Numbered from the stretch's first letter, positions 46,990 to 58,524 are shown. The stretch is 64,000 nt of DNA from Selaginella tamariscina (GCA_003024785.1 PUQB01000061.1:1-64000), one strand, 5' to 3'. Notes: generated by a model not told the origin, from the sequence alone. Program-made: numbers and translations.

Positions 46990-47700
46990 TGTTAAAGGTA
47001 AATATTAGGAGCATAGGACATCCTACTGTGAGGGAATAAGGGTAGAAAGGTCCGTAGTAAGCATGGAAGGAAAGAAAGGCTGTGAATGAGGAAATCCTTA
47101 CCGAAAGGAAAAGGTGCGTAAGGAAAAGGAAAGAAAGGCTGTGAAGGAGGAAATCCTTATCGAGAGGAAAAGGTGCGTAAGGAAAGGGAGAAAGGTTGTG
47201 AAGTACCGAGAGGAAAAGGTGAGTAAGGAAAAGGAAGAAAAGGCTGTGAAGAAGAAAAATCCTTACCGAGAGGAAAAGGAAAAGGAAAATGATGACGTGG
47301 CAAAAGGAAGGGGAGTTAAGGGGTAGTTAGGGCAAGGGAGAAGGGGTCTCCAGAAGAGTCTCCATTTGAAGTTCTAGCAGGAGATGAAGGTTCTCTACAC
47401 TTTGTCTTTTTGTGTTCATGTTAGTAATGAAAGGTGCATATTAGAGAATCTTGTGTGTGTGTATGTCTACTCTCAATGAATGGATCTAACAAGGCAATAG
47501 CCAAAATCCGTTCTTGCCCTTGACTTTGGAGACCAGTCATAGTGGCACTGGGAGAAGTCTGATATATATACATATATATGAGAGTTGAGAAAGGAAAGGG
47601 TGTAGCCTTTCCTGTACGTTGTATGAAAGGTTTCCTGTCTGCGTGAAGGAAACAGGTTAAATAGGAAAAGGTGAGGCAGAGAGCCTTTTCCTGTTTAACA
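46990..47700 (+). repeat. 3' LTR of the gag-protease element
   Basis: Begins TGTTAAAGG and most likely ends CCTGTTTAACA at 47700, which mirrors the start. An alternative earlier end is TAACA at 47491. Its last 45 bases form a hairpin (gttaaataggaaaagg with ccttttcctgtttaac). Beyond 47700 minus-strand gypsy coding sequence resumes. Confidence 0.6.
47070..47290 (+). repeat. Minisatellite inside the LTR
   Basis: About four imperfect units of roughly 50-65 bases share aggctgtgaaggaggaaatc and cgagaggaaaaggtgcgtaa. Confidence 0.8.
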
Positions 47701-48375
47701 AAAACCTTAAAAGAAAAGATGGCATGTTCCTTCTCGACTGCTCCAATCACACCTTGTAAATCATTACCATGGAAACACAGAGGTTGTAAAACCAATTCGT
47801 TACATTGTGACGAGAACTAATTTTCCTGCTCATTATCAAAAAGAGGTAATAAATCCATTGGAGGAACTATAACTTTCATGTCTTGTACCCCTTGACAAGT
47901 CAGATGTTGACGATTAACACACTCAACATTTAAGTGCCCAAATCCCTAGCACTTAAAACATTATATACCACGTTTGTGTTGTTGACCATGTCCATAGCCT
48001 CCGTACCCACGACCATGTCCTCGTCCTCATCCTCATTGCATGGGCTGAAATGCAACCTGTGGAACTGAAATATTTACCTCCATGGGTTGTGGATGAGAGG
48101 GGTTGGTCTAAGCAATCCAAGTTGAACACGAGTAGCAAAAAAGGTAGCACCATCTTTTAGTGCTTGTGCAATTTGGATGGCATCCTCTAGGGTCGTCAGG
48201 CGATGTCCATGAACATGGACTCTGATTGTACCCAACACTTGACAAAATAGCTCTTTTTTAACCACCTTGGACATGTTAAGATCTACTTGAGCCAAGTGGT
48301 TCTGAAATAGACTTTAAATTGTATAGTTATTTCATCACCTTTCACTACACTGTAAACCTCGTTTAATACCTTATT
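47701..48375 (-). pseudogene. Second old gypsy element: gag with zinc knuckle
   Basis: Minus-strand frames give VVKGDEITIQFK (about 48350), LNMSKVVKKELFCQVLGTIR and RLTTLEDAIQIAQALKDGAT (about 48290-48140), a Gly/His/Arg-rich stretch, and CFKC-GFGHLNVEC near 47960-47925, a CCHC knuckle. It continues to about 47701. The upstream part seems to resume at 49788 on the far side of the 1.4-kb repeat. Confidence 0.68.
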
Positions 48376-49787
48376 TATGTGACGGAGCCCCCCCTCCTGT
48401 AAGTGGGCTGGCAACGGAATTTCAGCCCCTTAGTTAAATTGACTAAATGAGCTTATAACTTAACTCTAAACCCTACCCAAGGGGGTCATGAGTTAGGTCA
48501 ACCCTAGGTGTTCCTAACCCTACTTAACACATGCTGAACTCATCTGCCTTAACTCATCAACCTCTTACTCTTCTCTCGGTGCAGCTTTAACTTGTGTCGT
48601 TAAACACAACCCTCTGTTGTGCCGCCTAACTTCCAGATGACAGGGGTACGTCCCACCTTCGGGGTAGCTTACCCTTAATGTTCGTGAATCCATGCCTGGG
48701 AGGTCTTGTCGAAATGCACGTTCCAGAGGAGAGGTTGAGGCTTGTCTCCAGCCTCCTCCTCCACGTCAAGCTAGGTGTAACACTCACGGCCAAGTAAGGC
48801 AATCCGTGTCCTTGTCCACTGTGGGCATGGGATTATATTGACAGGTTCACGTTGCCTAGTTCCTAAGGGTTCATGAGGGGTTCTAGAGTTGGCATTTAGG
48901 AGCCATGTTTGTGGCACTTGGTGCAACTCTTGAATCTAAGGGCTATGGCATGATAGCCCACATCGTGGAAGGCAATGTCACATGAAGATGTGACATTGGG
49001 CTAGATGTCACACGATACAATGCTCGAGGCATGCCCTTTGGGGTTGTGACATGGGTTTGTCGCCAAGGGATTGAATACTCTAGCAAACATGCATGCTTGT
49101 GCTTGCACTAGGGTGTTAAGCCTTGGGCATCTACTCGAGGGAGGTTAGGTCTCATAACTAGGTGTGCTTTGGCACACTTGGCTAGGGGAGTGTTCTCCTT
49201 GGAATCCAAGGGTTAAACAACCTAAGCTTGTTAGCAATGAGCCCTTTCGTGAGCCACTTGCAAGGTTATGTACTTAGGGTTATCTAAATCTAGCTTTAGG
49301 GAGTTTGCTTAGCAAAACACTCGTGTCCGCCTACGGCACACACTCGTGTCCTCACTAAGTACTAGCCCTAGGTCTAGGGCATGACTTGGTCACTCAAACC
49401 CTTAGGGGTTAGCCGTGGTTCAGGGTACCCTTGTTGCCCTAAAGGAATTGTACTCCTGGATAAGGGTGATTCCTCAAGGGGTAAGTGACGATGCCTTAGC
49501 TCTGTCACGAGGGTATGTGTAAGGCACATCTTTTTGATGAGGTTAGGGCATGAGCCTGTCTAGGTCCACTGGGATAGGATCCTAAAGTCTACTCGGGATA
49601 TCCTTTAGGGTTCGGGGGATGGTCATTCTAGGGGGCTTAGGGTATTACTTTAAGTCTTTTATTTAACTAGGCATCTGAGTCAGACTCTTAAGGTCATCTT
49701 GGAAGACTTAGCGTTACTCACACAGGGAATTGACGCCAAAAGGCCATGTGTTGCCACGTGTTGCCCTCTGGGTTAAAACTCTGACAC
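48376..49787 (+). mobile_element. 1.4-kb LTR-like repeat, copy 2
   Basis: Starts TGTGACGGAG or TGACGGAG and ends CTCTGACA or CTGACACA. It matches 31455-32652 in the same orientation. It interrupts minus-strand gag coding sequence: GPTGVIRYLQETL lies on one side and VYSVVKGDEI on the other. I see no clear target duplication, so it may be a solo LTR with decayed flanks. Confidence 0.72.
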
Positions 49788-50040
49788 AAAGTTTCTTGCA
49801 AATACCTAATGACACCGGTTGGACCATCACTAAATATCCAAGTGCACTAAGTGGGCATGTTTCTTCTACACCTAGGGCTTATCAATATAGTTTCAGTAAG
49901 TAACAATAGTCAAACTTCTAAAGTAAAGAGGAGTCATAGTAAAAAACTATGATAGACCGAGTCATGGTGAAGCAAGATCGGAGTTAAGGTAAAAGCAAAC
50001 TTGAGCATGATTAACATGCCTCAGCCTCCATAGATCACTT
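49788..50040 (-). pseudogene. gag fragment of the second old gypsy element
   Basis: WIFSDGPTGVIRYLQETL is readable near 49840-49790 on the minus strand; the rest up to 50040 is not recognised. Confidence 0.45.
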
Positions 50041-50944
50041 GAATGAAATTTCCTTCTTAGTGAGCTGATTTAATAGAAGTACAATTTTGGAGAAGTCCTT
50101 AATGAAGCGCTAGTAGAAATTCACAAAGCCGAGAAAATATTGGACGTCTTGAGCTAACTTCGGCATTTCCCATTCAACAACTGTGTGCACCCTAGCCAAG
50201 TCCATAAAGATTCCATTGTGTGACACTATATATTCCAAAAACTCAACTTGTTCTTAATGAAACTGACACTTCTCTAACTTGGCATAAAGATCATGCTACC
50301 AAAGTCTTTCTAAAACCTAATAGATGTGTTGCTGATGTTCCCCTTCCATTTTCAAAAAAATTAGAATGTCATCCAAGTTGATAATCACAAACCAATTAAG
50401 AAAGTCGCAAAAAATGGCATTGGCCATATGCTGGAAAACCATAGGAGCATTGGTTCACTCGAAAGGCATCACTATGTACTCAAAATATTCATAGCATGCA
50501 CGAAAAGTAATCTTTTATTCATCACTAAGGTGAATATGGAGCAAATTATAAGCATCTCAAAGGTTGATCTTCGTAAGTAATGAACCCCATGAAGACACTC
50601 AAGAATCTTGAAGATAAGAGATAAAGGATATTGGTTACAAATGATGATTTTATTCAACTTGTGAAAGTCGACCACCAATTGGAGAGAGCCATCCCTTTTT
50701 TGATGAAGAAGATAGGGGCATTAATTAGAGATTTGGAATGACAAATGAAACTGCTAGTTATGTTATTATTGATGTATTCCTGTAAAGTTTCAAGCTCGAG
50801 TGGAGAAAGACCATAGATCGGACCAAACGGAGGTGTCTTACTTTCAATAGTATCAATTGAACAGTCATACGGACAATGTTTAGAAAGACAGTTGGCTTGG
50901 ACCTTGTCAAATACATCCATAAACTCATGGTATGCAAACGGCAA
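50041..50944 (-). pseudogene. Old gypsy element: reverse transcriptase remnant
   Basis: Minus-strand frames give FAYHEFMDVFDKVQANCLSK, PIYGLSPLELETLQEYI, IFFIKK, WWSTFTS (decayed), VVDFHKLNKIIICNQYPLSL and, near 50170-50090, VVEWEMPKLAQDVQYFLGF and IKDFSKIVLLLNQLTKKE. It is a relative of the chromovirus RT with many frame changes. Confidence 0.75.
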
Positions 50945-51546
50945 GAAACTAGGAGCAAATGTTGGAGAAGGTGTGAAGATGGAGTCACCATCATAGCAAA
51001 ACCTGTGTCAAGTTGAGTACGGTCAACACGGATAAATTTTACCAATGAAATAGTCAAGATACAAATTGGGGATGTCATCAAAGTCAAAGCCGAAGTCAGA
51101 GTTGAAATCATTGAAGACACAAAACATTGCCAGGCTGGAGTCATGGTTGGAGCCAGAGAGGGAGACAAACATAGAATTAGAGCCGGAGTCAAATTCAGAG
51201 TTAGAGTTGGAGCCAGAGATGGAGATGTAGACGTACTGCCAAGAATCAAAGGTGCAGTAAGGAGTCAGAGTTGCAAAGGTACTACCAGGAGCCAGAGTTG
51301 CCGAGATACGGCTAAGAGTCAAAGAGGGAATAGAAGCTAGAGTAGAAACAACTAGGGTACAAGCTGTTTAATCAATTTGCGGATTGAGGCTCTCAAACCA
51401 AGAAAGACCAAGAATAGCAAGAATGTTGGAAATTGAAGTGACGTTGAAGGAAAACCAAAGCACAAGATATTATTGAGGGTGACCATGAGGGGCATTATTT
51501 CTTCAGTAATATCGTTGAACGTCATTATTTTTTCATCAAACAACCA

Positions 51547-51783
51547 TTAACTCAAACGAATTGAAATGCAACGAAGCTTCAAATTATGTTGCTGGACAAA
51601 GAGGTGGTCAATTAAGTTGCCAGTTGCACCACTGTTAAGTAGAGCTACTACATTAACTTGAATACCATCATACATCGAGATAGTAATCGAATGAATAAAG
51701 GGCTTGTTGGTGTTTGTTGCCGAGATTAAAGGCAGAATTACCATCAAAGAAGAGATATTTGGAGCATACTTGTAGTGGTCCAA
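51547..51783 (-). pseudogene. Old gypsy element: protease remnant
   Basis: VVALLNSGATGNLIDHLFVQ resembles a retropepsin flap with the catalytic Asp changed to Asn (NSGA in place of DTGA). It lies between the gag remnant and the RT remnant in the right order. Confidence 0.7.
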
Positions 51784-51879
51784 TCATATTGCTCTTATTT
51801 GGATTGGACCTCCTCATTTCCTAACTCGACCAAGGAACCATCCACCACCTTAGCATGAATTTGTTGTTGATTTGGGCAC

Positions 51880-52700
51880 CTAGCAATTTGGTGTCGTCCT
51901 TACCATAATATAAACACAAGTTTGCTTGAAGATGTCATTGTTGCTCGGCTTATGTCAATGGTTGAAGAACATCCACTTGCATCGATTCGATGTCAGAAGA
52001 TAAAGTGGCCGGTAGCTCTTGCACTATTAGAGTTGGAGTACGAAATACTTGTTGAGAACGTTTCTTTTGATGTCTTTCAAAAAACAATTATCGCAACAAA
52101 CTGCCTGAGCAAAAGCTTTGTCCAAAGATTTTGGGTCCTCGAGAGATCCTTAACATTGTCACAAAGACCTTCCCTAAATTAATCATTGATGGCAGTGTCG
52201 TCCCAATTGATGTCACATGAAAGTAATCATAGTTAGAAGCATATTTAGATGTTGTGTGGGAACCTTATCATAGTCATCAAAGCTTGGTTATCGCCATGCG
52301 CTCACAGTCAAGATCGTTGAAGGTAGCTTCAAAGGCTTGGAAAAACGTATCTCATGAGTTCAAGAGTGGTGAGTCCTTCTCAAGTGAAGGTGCAAATCAC
52401 TTCAAAGCTGCATTGGTGAGGAGTGTGCCTACAAGACCCACTTGTGCTATAGCCATAGAGTACCAATGTGGGTGTAATTGAAAAACCATGATTCATGAAA
52501 CCTTGAAATTGTGACAAACTTGTTTGGTAGGTTGACTTTTAGTTCTAAACCTGTGATGAAGATGATTGTCATTATAGATCCTATCGCAACATTGATTCTC
52601 AAGTCATAATTGTTGAAACTATTGTGCGACAAGTTCTATATTAATATAAGACATGTTGAGGAAGTTGAAAACTCGGAACCAAGGAATGAAGAAGCATTCC
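51880..52700 (-). pseudogene. Old gypsy element: gag remnant
   Basis: Minus-strand pieces include GLCDNVKDLSRTQNLWTKLL near 52160-52100, which lines up with GLRDDVKDLLLTLPDAQTL of the chromovirus gag. A zinc knuckle is split by a frame change: CLYYGKDD and HQIARCPNQQQ near 51910-51860. Plus-strand frames here are shadows. Confidence 0.62.
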
Positions 52701-52879
52701 GATTTAAATTGTTAATAACCAAGTCCAGAAAAATAGGAAACAAGTTGGATTACATAAATTGGAAGAAGACAAGAGGTTTAGCTCTTAAATTAGCATTGAA
52801 CTAGAATGCTTAACTCTGATCATATCTGCTCTTATATAAGGAAAGCCAAATTTGGACTTGGACTATTTTTGTCTTGGAA

Positions 52880-53050
52880 CCTTAATCTGAACTTTGATTA
52901 TCCATATCCATATCATGGACTTAACTAACTCTTATCCATATCCGTATTCGTATCATGAATTTAACTAACTTTAATGACCCTTATTCATATCTTAGACTTG
53001 GCTAACTTTAGTGACTCTTATCCATATCCGTATTCGTATCCTAGACTTGG
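52880..53050. repeat. Tandem repeat of about 60 bp (tatccatatccgtattcgta)
   Basis: Three imperfect units, each with a block of cttatccatatccgtattcg followed by atcctagacttggctaact or a variant. Non-coding. Confidence 0.75.
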
Positions 53051-54262
53051 TCGTCACACGATTATAGATAAGAGTCATTAAAGTTATAGTCAGATTGTCA
53101 CAATATATAAAGTAGTTTATATATATTTATATTATAATTTTAAAACTTATTTATAACATTCTTCAAACATTAGGTAAACTATCACTTTTGTATTTCACAG
53201 ATGTAATATATATATGCATTTTATAGGGTGCACAATTTAATCATGAAATATATAGTAAAAGTCGAGATTAAATTATGCACCCTATTAAATGATGGTTTAC
53301 AATGTTATATTAATTGAGCTTAATTAGAACTCAATTATCAACCATTACATAAGTTGCACTTAAAATTCTTTTCTAAATAGTGAATAAGAGACAAATGCCA
53401 TGAAAATGTTCAAACTTTTTAAGTACTCTTGACATTGATTAAGTGGACTTTAATAGAAACTGCTCCATTTTTCCACACTGACTTCTTTCATTTTCAAGAC
53501 AAATGAGTTTTAATTTATGCTCTTTATTAAGCTTGCAATTTAACCAATTTAGAAAAAATTTTAATCCTAAAATACTGTTATTGTAAAAACCTTATTACAT
53601 AATCTATATGTCAAGATTTTTGTTTTACCCTTGTGTAAAGCATAATTCCTATTCACAAAATAATCAATATCTCCACATGTTTCTATTGTACTCCACAACA
53701 AAATATACATAAAAACTATGTCATAAAAATAAATAAAAACAAAGTATATATGGCATTTTCAAACCCTAATTAAAGTAATTACCTTAAATTTAGTACAATT
53801 GTTTGAACTCAAAACCTAACACTAATGGCGCACCATAGAGCAAAACTTTAACTGTAACACATCAAATATATATTAAAATGAAAATGTTTAACATGGAATG
53901 ACAAACAAGGAAGAATTGACAATAAAATTTCAAATAATCAAATAAAAAGTTGTATATGCGCAAGATCAAAACATATTGTTAACACGGATTTATTATTTAT
54001 ATATAAACAATAATATTGAAGGTAAATATAATATATGGAAAGTAAGAATCCCTCCATAAATTAAGGCCAAAAAGTTAAAAATGCCGGAGTCCTAATGGTA
54101 CTTGCAATTATACTCCTCTTCATATAGTAAGGCTTGCAAGTACAACAATTCTTAATTTAAAACCTTTATTACTTTCAAAATTTTATAACAAATTTGAAAA
54201 GAAAAAAATGAAATTTATTAAGTGGGCATTAGTAAATTATCCTAATATTATAAATAAGGAAA
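53051..54262. other. AT-rich spacer
   Basis: No exon or RNA gene is recognised. At 53222-53285 the words atagggtgcacaatttaatc and gattaaattatgcaccctat form an inverted repeat of about 20 bases with a 25-base loop. Confidence 0.6.
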
Positions 54263-54366
54263 TGTTATAAGCCATAATTTTTAAATAGTACTTGGCCACA
54301 TAGACAAATACTTAGGTCTTTCTGTTTTGTTCGCTAGTGTTGTGCCCTTCGATCTTGATTGTCTCA
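54263..54366 (+). repeat. 5' LTR of the copia element
   Basis: Shares ccacatagaca-atact-aggtctttctg and ttcgatcttgattgtctca with the 3' LTR. The exact start is uncertain because about 17 extra bases precede the shared part. Confidence 0.8.
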
Positions 54367-54379
54367 TGGTATCAGGGTT
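54367..54379 (+). other. Primer-binding site of the copia element
   Basis: tggtatcagggtt directly follows the LTR. TGGTATCAGAGC is the usual copia site, complementary to the 3' end of initiator tRNA-Met. Confidence 0.85.
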
Positions 54380-54390
54380 GGGATAGCACT

Positions 54391-55240
54391 ATGGAAGGAA
54401 AGCCATCCATCTGCGAGTTCAATGGAGAAGGGTTTGAGGGATTCAAAATCCATCTTGAATCCTTCCTCTTGTTTCATGGTTTGTTAGAGATTGTAGATGC
54501 CGTCACCTGCTCCAGGCTCTAGTGCTGCTAAGGTGCGTGACTAGAACCTCTGGGATTCCAAGGCTAGAGGGAATATTGCGATGTGCATGTCCTCGAATGT
54601 TTTCTTTGCTGCTCCATTGATTCCCAAGTCCACTGCAGCAACACTCTAGAAGTGATTGAGTGACACCTACGACACCAAGAGTGAAATGGATGTCTTCAAC
54701 GTCCATTCACAAATGAATTCGTTGAGGCTAGAGGAAAATGGTAGTATCCAACTCACATACCAAGCTCCAGGGCTTTTCACACAGCTTGCGGCTGCTGGGG
54801 TGAAGCATTGTCTCATGGATGAGCAACAGAGGATGCGGCTCTACAAGTCCTACCAGCTAGCTGGAAAATGTAGTTGAGAGTTGCTTCTCAACCAGGATGA
54901 CTTGGGCAGATGCCGTGAGGAGTCTTCGCAATATTGAAGCCATGCGAAGTGAGAGGGCGGAAATGCCACATGCTATATGTTCGGCTCTTGGTGATGCCAA
55001 AGTGGCAAAAACGTATGCAAGCAAATGCCCAGAAAGGGCAAAATTCTGGGGCAGTAGCAAATGCCCAGAAAGGGCAAAATTTCAGGGTAGCAGCAAATGC
55101 CCAGAAAGGGCAAAATTCTAGGGCATTTGGGCGTGCCAAGGCCAGACTTGCTAAGAATCAGTGCTCTGCTTGGAGATGGGCCATTGGGCTCAAGATTGCA
55201 CTGCTCCAAAGCCTGTCAAACGACCAATTGCTATGACGGC
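54391..55240 (+). pseudogene. gag: copia gag
   Basis: Starts MEGKPSICEFNGEGFEGFKI. Pieces in several frames follow: HSQMNSLRLEENGSIQLTYQ and RSLRNIEAMRSERAEMPHAI. Three copies of a 36-bp repeat (ANAQKGQN) lie before a decayed knuckle, CLEMGHWAQDC, near 55165-55200. Confidence 0.8.
55021..55128 (+). repeat. 36-bp tandem repeat, three units, in copia gag
   Basis: Units start with gcaaatgcccagaaagggca at 55021, 55057 and 55093. Because 36 is a multiple of three the reading frame survives, adding 12 residues per unit just before the zinc knuckle. Confidence 0.92.
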
Positions 55241-56500
55241 GAAAGCTAATCTACTCGAGAGCAATGGGACTGCTACAACAAATGAGGTTGACGAGGAACT
55301 CTACAATGCAGAGGCAGTTGTAGCACCGAGTAGGTGGCTTCTAGACTCTGGTTGTACTAATCTTATGGGCAATAAGAAAAGTCTTTTTGAGCCGAACATT
55401 GAAAAATGCTGTTCATTTAGGTGACGCATCGGGCAATTTCGGCTCTCACTTGATCATGGGCGGACCATGACATTTGATGGTGCCATGCACGTCTCCACCT
55501 TGCGACGTAATTTAATGTCCATCGCCAAGATATGCGATCAAAGTGCAGTGGTAGTCTTTGATGCAAAGGGAGTCTCCTTGGTTGACTCTCGACTGCTTGG
55601 TACACAGTTGCTTCGTGGGAAACATTGGGGACTTGTACGAGATTACTGCTGCCGACTCAGTTCAGGCCTTTCAAACTGTGGAGGCAGATTCTCGTGCAGA
55701 GCTCTGGCACAAGAGACTCGGTCATGTGAATTACCAATCTCTTCAACGAATGAAATCACAAGGCATAGTTACTGGATTGGATTTCCGACGTATCCCATCT
55801 ACGTTTTGTGAAGCTTGTGTTTTAGGCAAGCATCACCGCCGAAATTTCTCCGAGTAAGCATCGAGCGATTGGACTTTTGGACTTGGTCCATTCTGATCTT
55901 TGTGGTCCCATGGACGTGCCAAGCCATGATGGTGCGAAGTATTTCATCACATTCATTGATGACTATAGCCGTCGGACATGCATTCACTTCTTGATGCGCA
56001 AGAGCGATGCAGTTGTTGCGTTTCAAACATATAAGGCCTATGTTGAAAATCTCCTTGGCCGAAAGATAAAAGCTCTTCGAGTTGACGGTGGTGGTGAATA
56101 CCTCAACAATGAGCTTCGGGGCATCTGTCGTGATGTAGGCATACGACTGCAAGCACGGCTCGCTACACCCCCCAGCAAAATGGTGTTGCAGAAAGGAAGA
56201 ATCGCACTCTTGTCAATGCTGCTCGTGCTTTGTTAGCTGATGGACATCTTGACAAGACGTTTTGGCAAGAGGCCATAGCCACAGCAATGCATGTCCAAAA
56301 TCGCCTTGCTACGGCTGCTTTGGATGGAAAAACCCCAGGCATTTTGGACAGGGTCTACTCCTGATGTGTCTCACTTTCGAGTCTTTTTGTGCGGCATACG
56401 CACATACCCCTGATCAACTTCGAAAAAACTGGATCCCAAAAGTAAAAAATTCATCTTCATAGGATATGCACAAGATGACACCATCGGGAGAAAAGCTTAC
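55161..56500 (+). pseudogene. pol: copia protease and integrase
   Basis: Protease: RWLLDSGCTNLMGNKKSLF near 55335 with the D-S-G triad. GAG-pre-integrase: AELWHKRLGHVNYQSLQRMK near 55700 and FCEACVLGKHHR near 55810. Integrase core: DLVHSDLCGPMDVPSHDGAK near 55880, FIDDYSRRTCIHFL, and IKALRVDGGGEYLNNELRGI near 56080. Frame changes occur near 56170 and 56350. Confidence 0.88.
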
Positions 56501-58400
56501 AAGTTGTGGGATCTTGCATCTCATAAGGCTCTTGTTAGCACGGATGTCATGTTCAACGAAGATGACTTTCCCATGCGCACAGAGGCTCTTCAAGATCCTT
56601 CTTTCATTGATGAGACTCAACTTGTTCCTTTGATACCACTTATGGGAGATGGTCCACTCTTGCCTCCGCCTTTAGATCCTATTCATGAGTTACCACTAGA
56701 GATTCCACTGGGGAATCCTCCACTTCTAGACATGCCTGAACCAGTTGATGCTCAAATTGAGGCCTTCGACACCTCCACCACCTCGTCGACGTCGTGGCAT
56801 GCCTGATCCGATGCCAATTCTTGATCAACCCCGGGAACGTCGACCTTCATTGAAAGTCCGAGAAAATATTGAAGTAGATGCTGCGGAGCTCGATGATTTT
56901 TGTGGTCTTGTTGATGATCCTGATGATGAGGCCGTCTCAGGGCCTGAGGCTCCATATTGGATGGAAGCCATTGCGGAAGAAGTTGCTTCCATTCGGGTTA
57001 ACGGCACCTATGTTCAAGTGGATTCAGCACCACCGGGACGACGTGTTTTGGATCCAAAATGGATCTTTTCCAAAAAGTATGGAAAAGATGGTCAAGTGGT
57101 ACGTTATAAGGCACGGTTAGTTGTTCGCGGATTTCGCCAAGTCCATGGCCTTGACTATGATGAAACATTCTCACCAGTTGTAAAAATGGCCAGCCTCCGT
57201 ACCCTTTTTGCACTTGCGGCTGCTCGCAAATGGCAAGTCCACCATATGGATGTCAAGACAGCCTTCTTGAATGGGGATTTGCAAGAGGATATCTACATGC
57301 ATATACCTCTTGGGTTTGAGGATGATGTTGCCTCTAGTGGCACTATATGGCAATTGCGGAAAGCTTTGTATGGCTTAAAAAAAGCTCCCGTGTTTGGTAC
57401 CAAAAATTTGATGCTACCTTACGTGCTCAAGGCTTTTCTCGCTGCCATGCTGATCCCAATGTGTATGTGAAAGGCCATGCCAAGAGCATGCTCATCGTGG
57501 CCCTCTATGTTGATGATTTCATCATGGGTGATGACACTGATGCCATTGCTGCTCTAAAAGTTTCTCTTAGCCAGCAATTCCAGATGAAGGACCTTGGCCA
57601 AGTTTCTTACTTTCTTGGCTTTGAGGTCACACATGATCCCAAGTCTGGTAGCTACATGCTTAGCCAACAACGTAAGGTCGAAGTCTTGCTGGATCGGTTT
57701 GGTATGCGTGATTGCCACCCTGTCAAGACCCCAATGGTTGTCGGTGCCATTGACCTCACAATTGAGCAACCCGGTGAGCCTCTACCTGCTGGGACTCCTT
57801 ATCGGCATCTCATCGGTTGTCTCACATATTTGTCCCTAATGACTCGCCCGACATCGCATATGCGACTATTGCCTTAGTCGATAACACATCGCCAACCACC
57901 ATGCATTGGCAAGCTGCCAAGCGTATCGTCAGATACCTTCGGGCACTATGGATTGGCATTGCTTATTCGGAGGTGATGCATCGTTGACATGCTACACAGA
58001 TGCTAGCTTTGCCAACAACAAAGGTCATCGCTCAACTTCTGGCATTTGCCTTTCCTTCTCAGGAGGTGCCATTGTGGGCTTCTAAGCGACAATCTGTGGT
58101 GGCACTTTCTAGTGCAAAGCTGAGTACATTGCACTCACTACTGGTAGCAGGAAGTGGTTTGGGCTCGGGGCTACTTGCTAGCTGGGATGTCATAAGCTCT
58201 TGGTGCGACAACTTGAAGCAGCATTGCCATGTCCAAGAACCCCGTCCACCATGCTCGCTCGAAGCACATTGAAGTCCAATTCATACGTGCGTGAGCTGTT
58301 GATGGCGACACTGGCGTCCAACATCTTGGGACAAAGGACATGCCAGTTGACCTTCTCACCAAGCCATTGGGGCCACACCAGTTTCAGCTCCTGTGCAACA
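56500..58400 (+). pseudogene. pol: copia reverse transcriptase and RNase H
   Basis: Pro-rich linker to about 56830, then EAPYWMEAIAEEVASIRVNG, VVRYKARLVVRGFRQVHGLD, YDETFSPVVKMASLRTLFAL, MDVKTAFLNGDLQEDIYMHI and, after a frame change near 57390, LYVDDFIMGDDT, the catalytic YVDD motif near 57510. RNase H fragments follow to about 58280, with stops. Confidence 0.9.
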
Positions 58401-58428
58401 GATTTGGTTTGGTGAGTGGCTTCGATTT

Positions 58429-58438
58429 GGGGGGGAAG
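58429..58438 (+). other. Polypurine tract of the copia element
   Basis: gggggggaag lies directly before the TG of the 3' LTR. Confidence 0.88.
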
Positions 58439-58524
58439 TGTTACATGACATACCTCACCACATAGACAGATACTTAAGTCTTTCTGTTGTCCACTAGCAC
58501 GGCGCTTCGATCCTGATTGTCTCA
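58439..58524 (+). repeat. 3' LTR of the copia element (86 bp)
   Basis: Starts TGTTACATGACATACC and ends GATTGTCTCA. Confidence 0.85.

Larger units (their letters stand above)
44658..47700 (+). mobile_element. 5'-truncated gag-protease retroelement with 3' LTR and no RT or integrase
   Basis: The plus-strand content in order is gag C-terminal part, two CCHC knuckles, retropepsin, a charged linker, a polypurine tract and an LTR. Nothing resembling reverse transcriptase, RNase H or integrase lies between protease and LTR. The 5' end is lost at the foldback junction at 44629-44706. It may be a non-autonomous TR-GAG-type element or an internally deleted gypsy element. Confidence 0.65.
54263..58524 (+). 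mobile_element. Ty1/copia retrotransposon with very short LTRs, frameshifted
   Basis: The element of about 4.26 kb has gag, protease, integrase, reverse transcriptase and RNase H in copia order. The 3' LTR is 86 bases (58439-58524) and the 5' LTR about 100 (54263-54366). Both end in attgtctca. The primer-binding site tggtatcagggt follows the 5' LTR and a polypurine tract precedes the 3' LTR. No target duplication is visible. Frame changes and stops mean it is not active as read. Confidence 0.9.

Noticed and set aside
47581..47700. Riboswitch or attenuator hairpin
   Set aside because: The hairpin is best explained as the end of an LTR; there is no downstream gene on that strand.
51922..52182. 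Plus-strand frame in the old gypsy gag region
   Set aside because: The minus strand carries gag motifs in the right order; the plus frame is a shadow.
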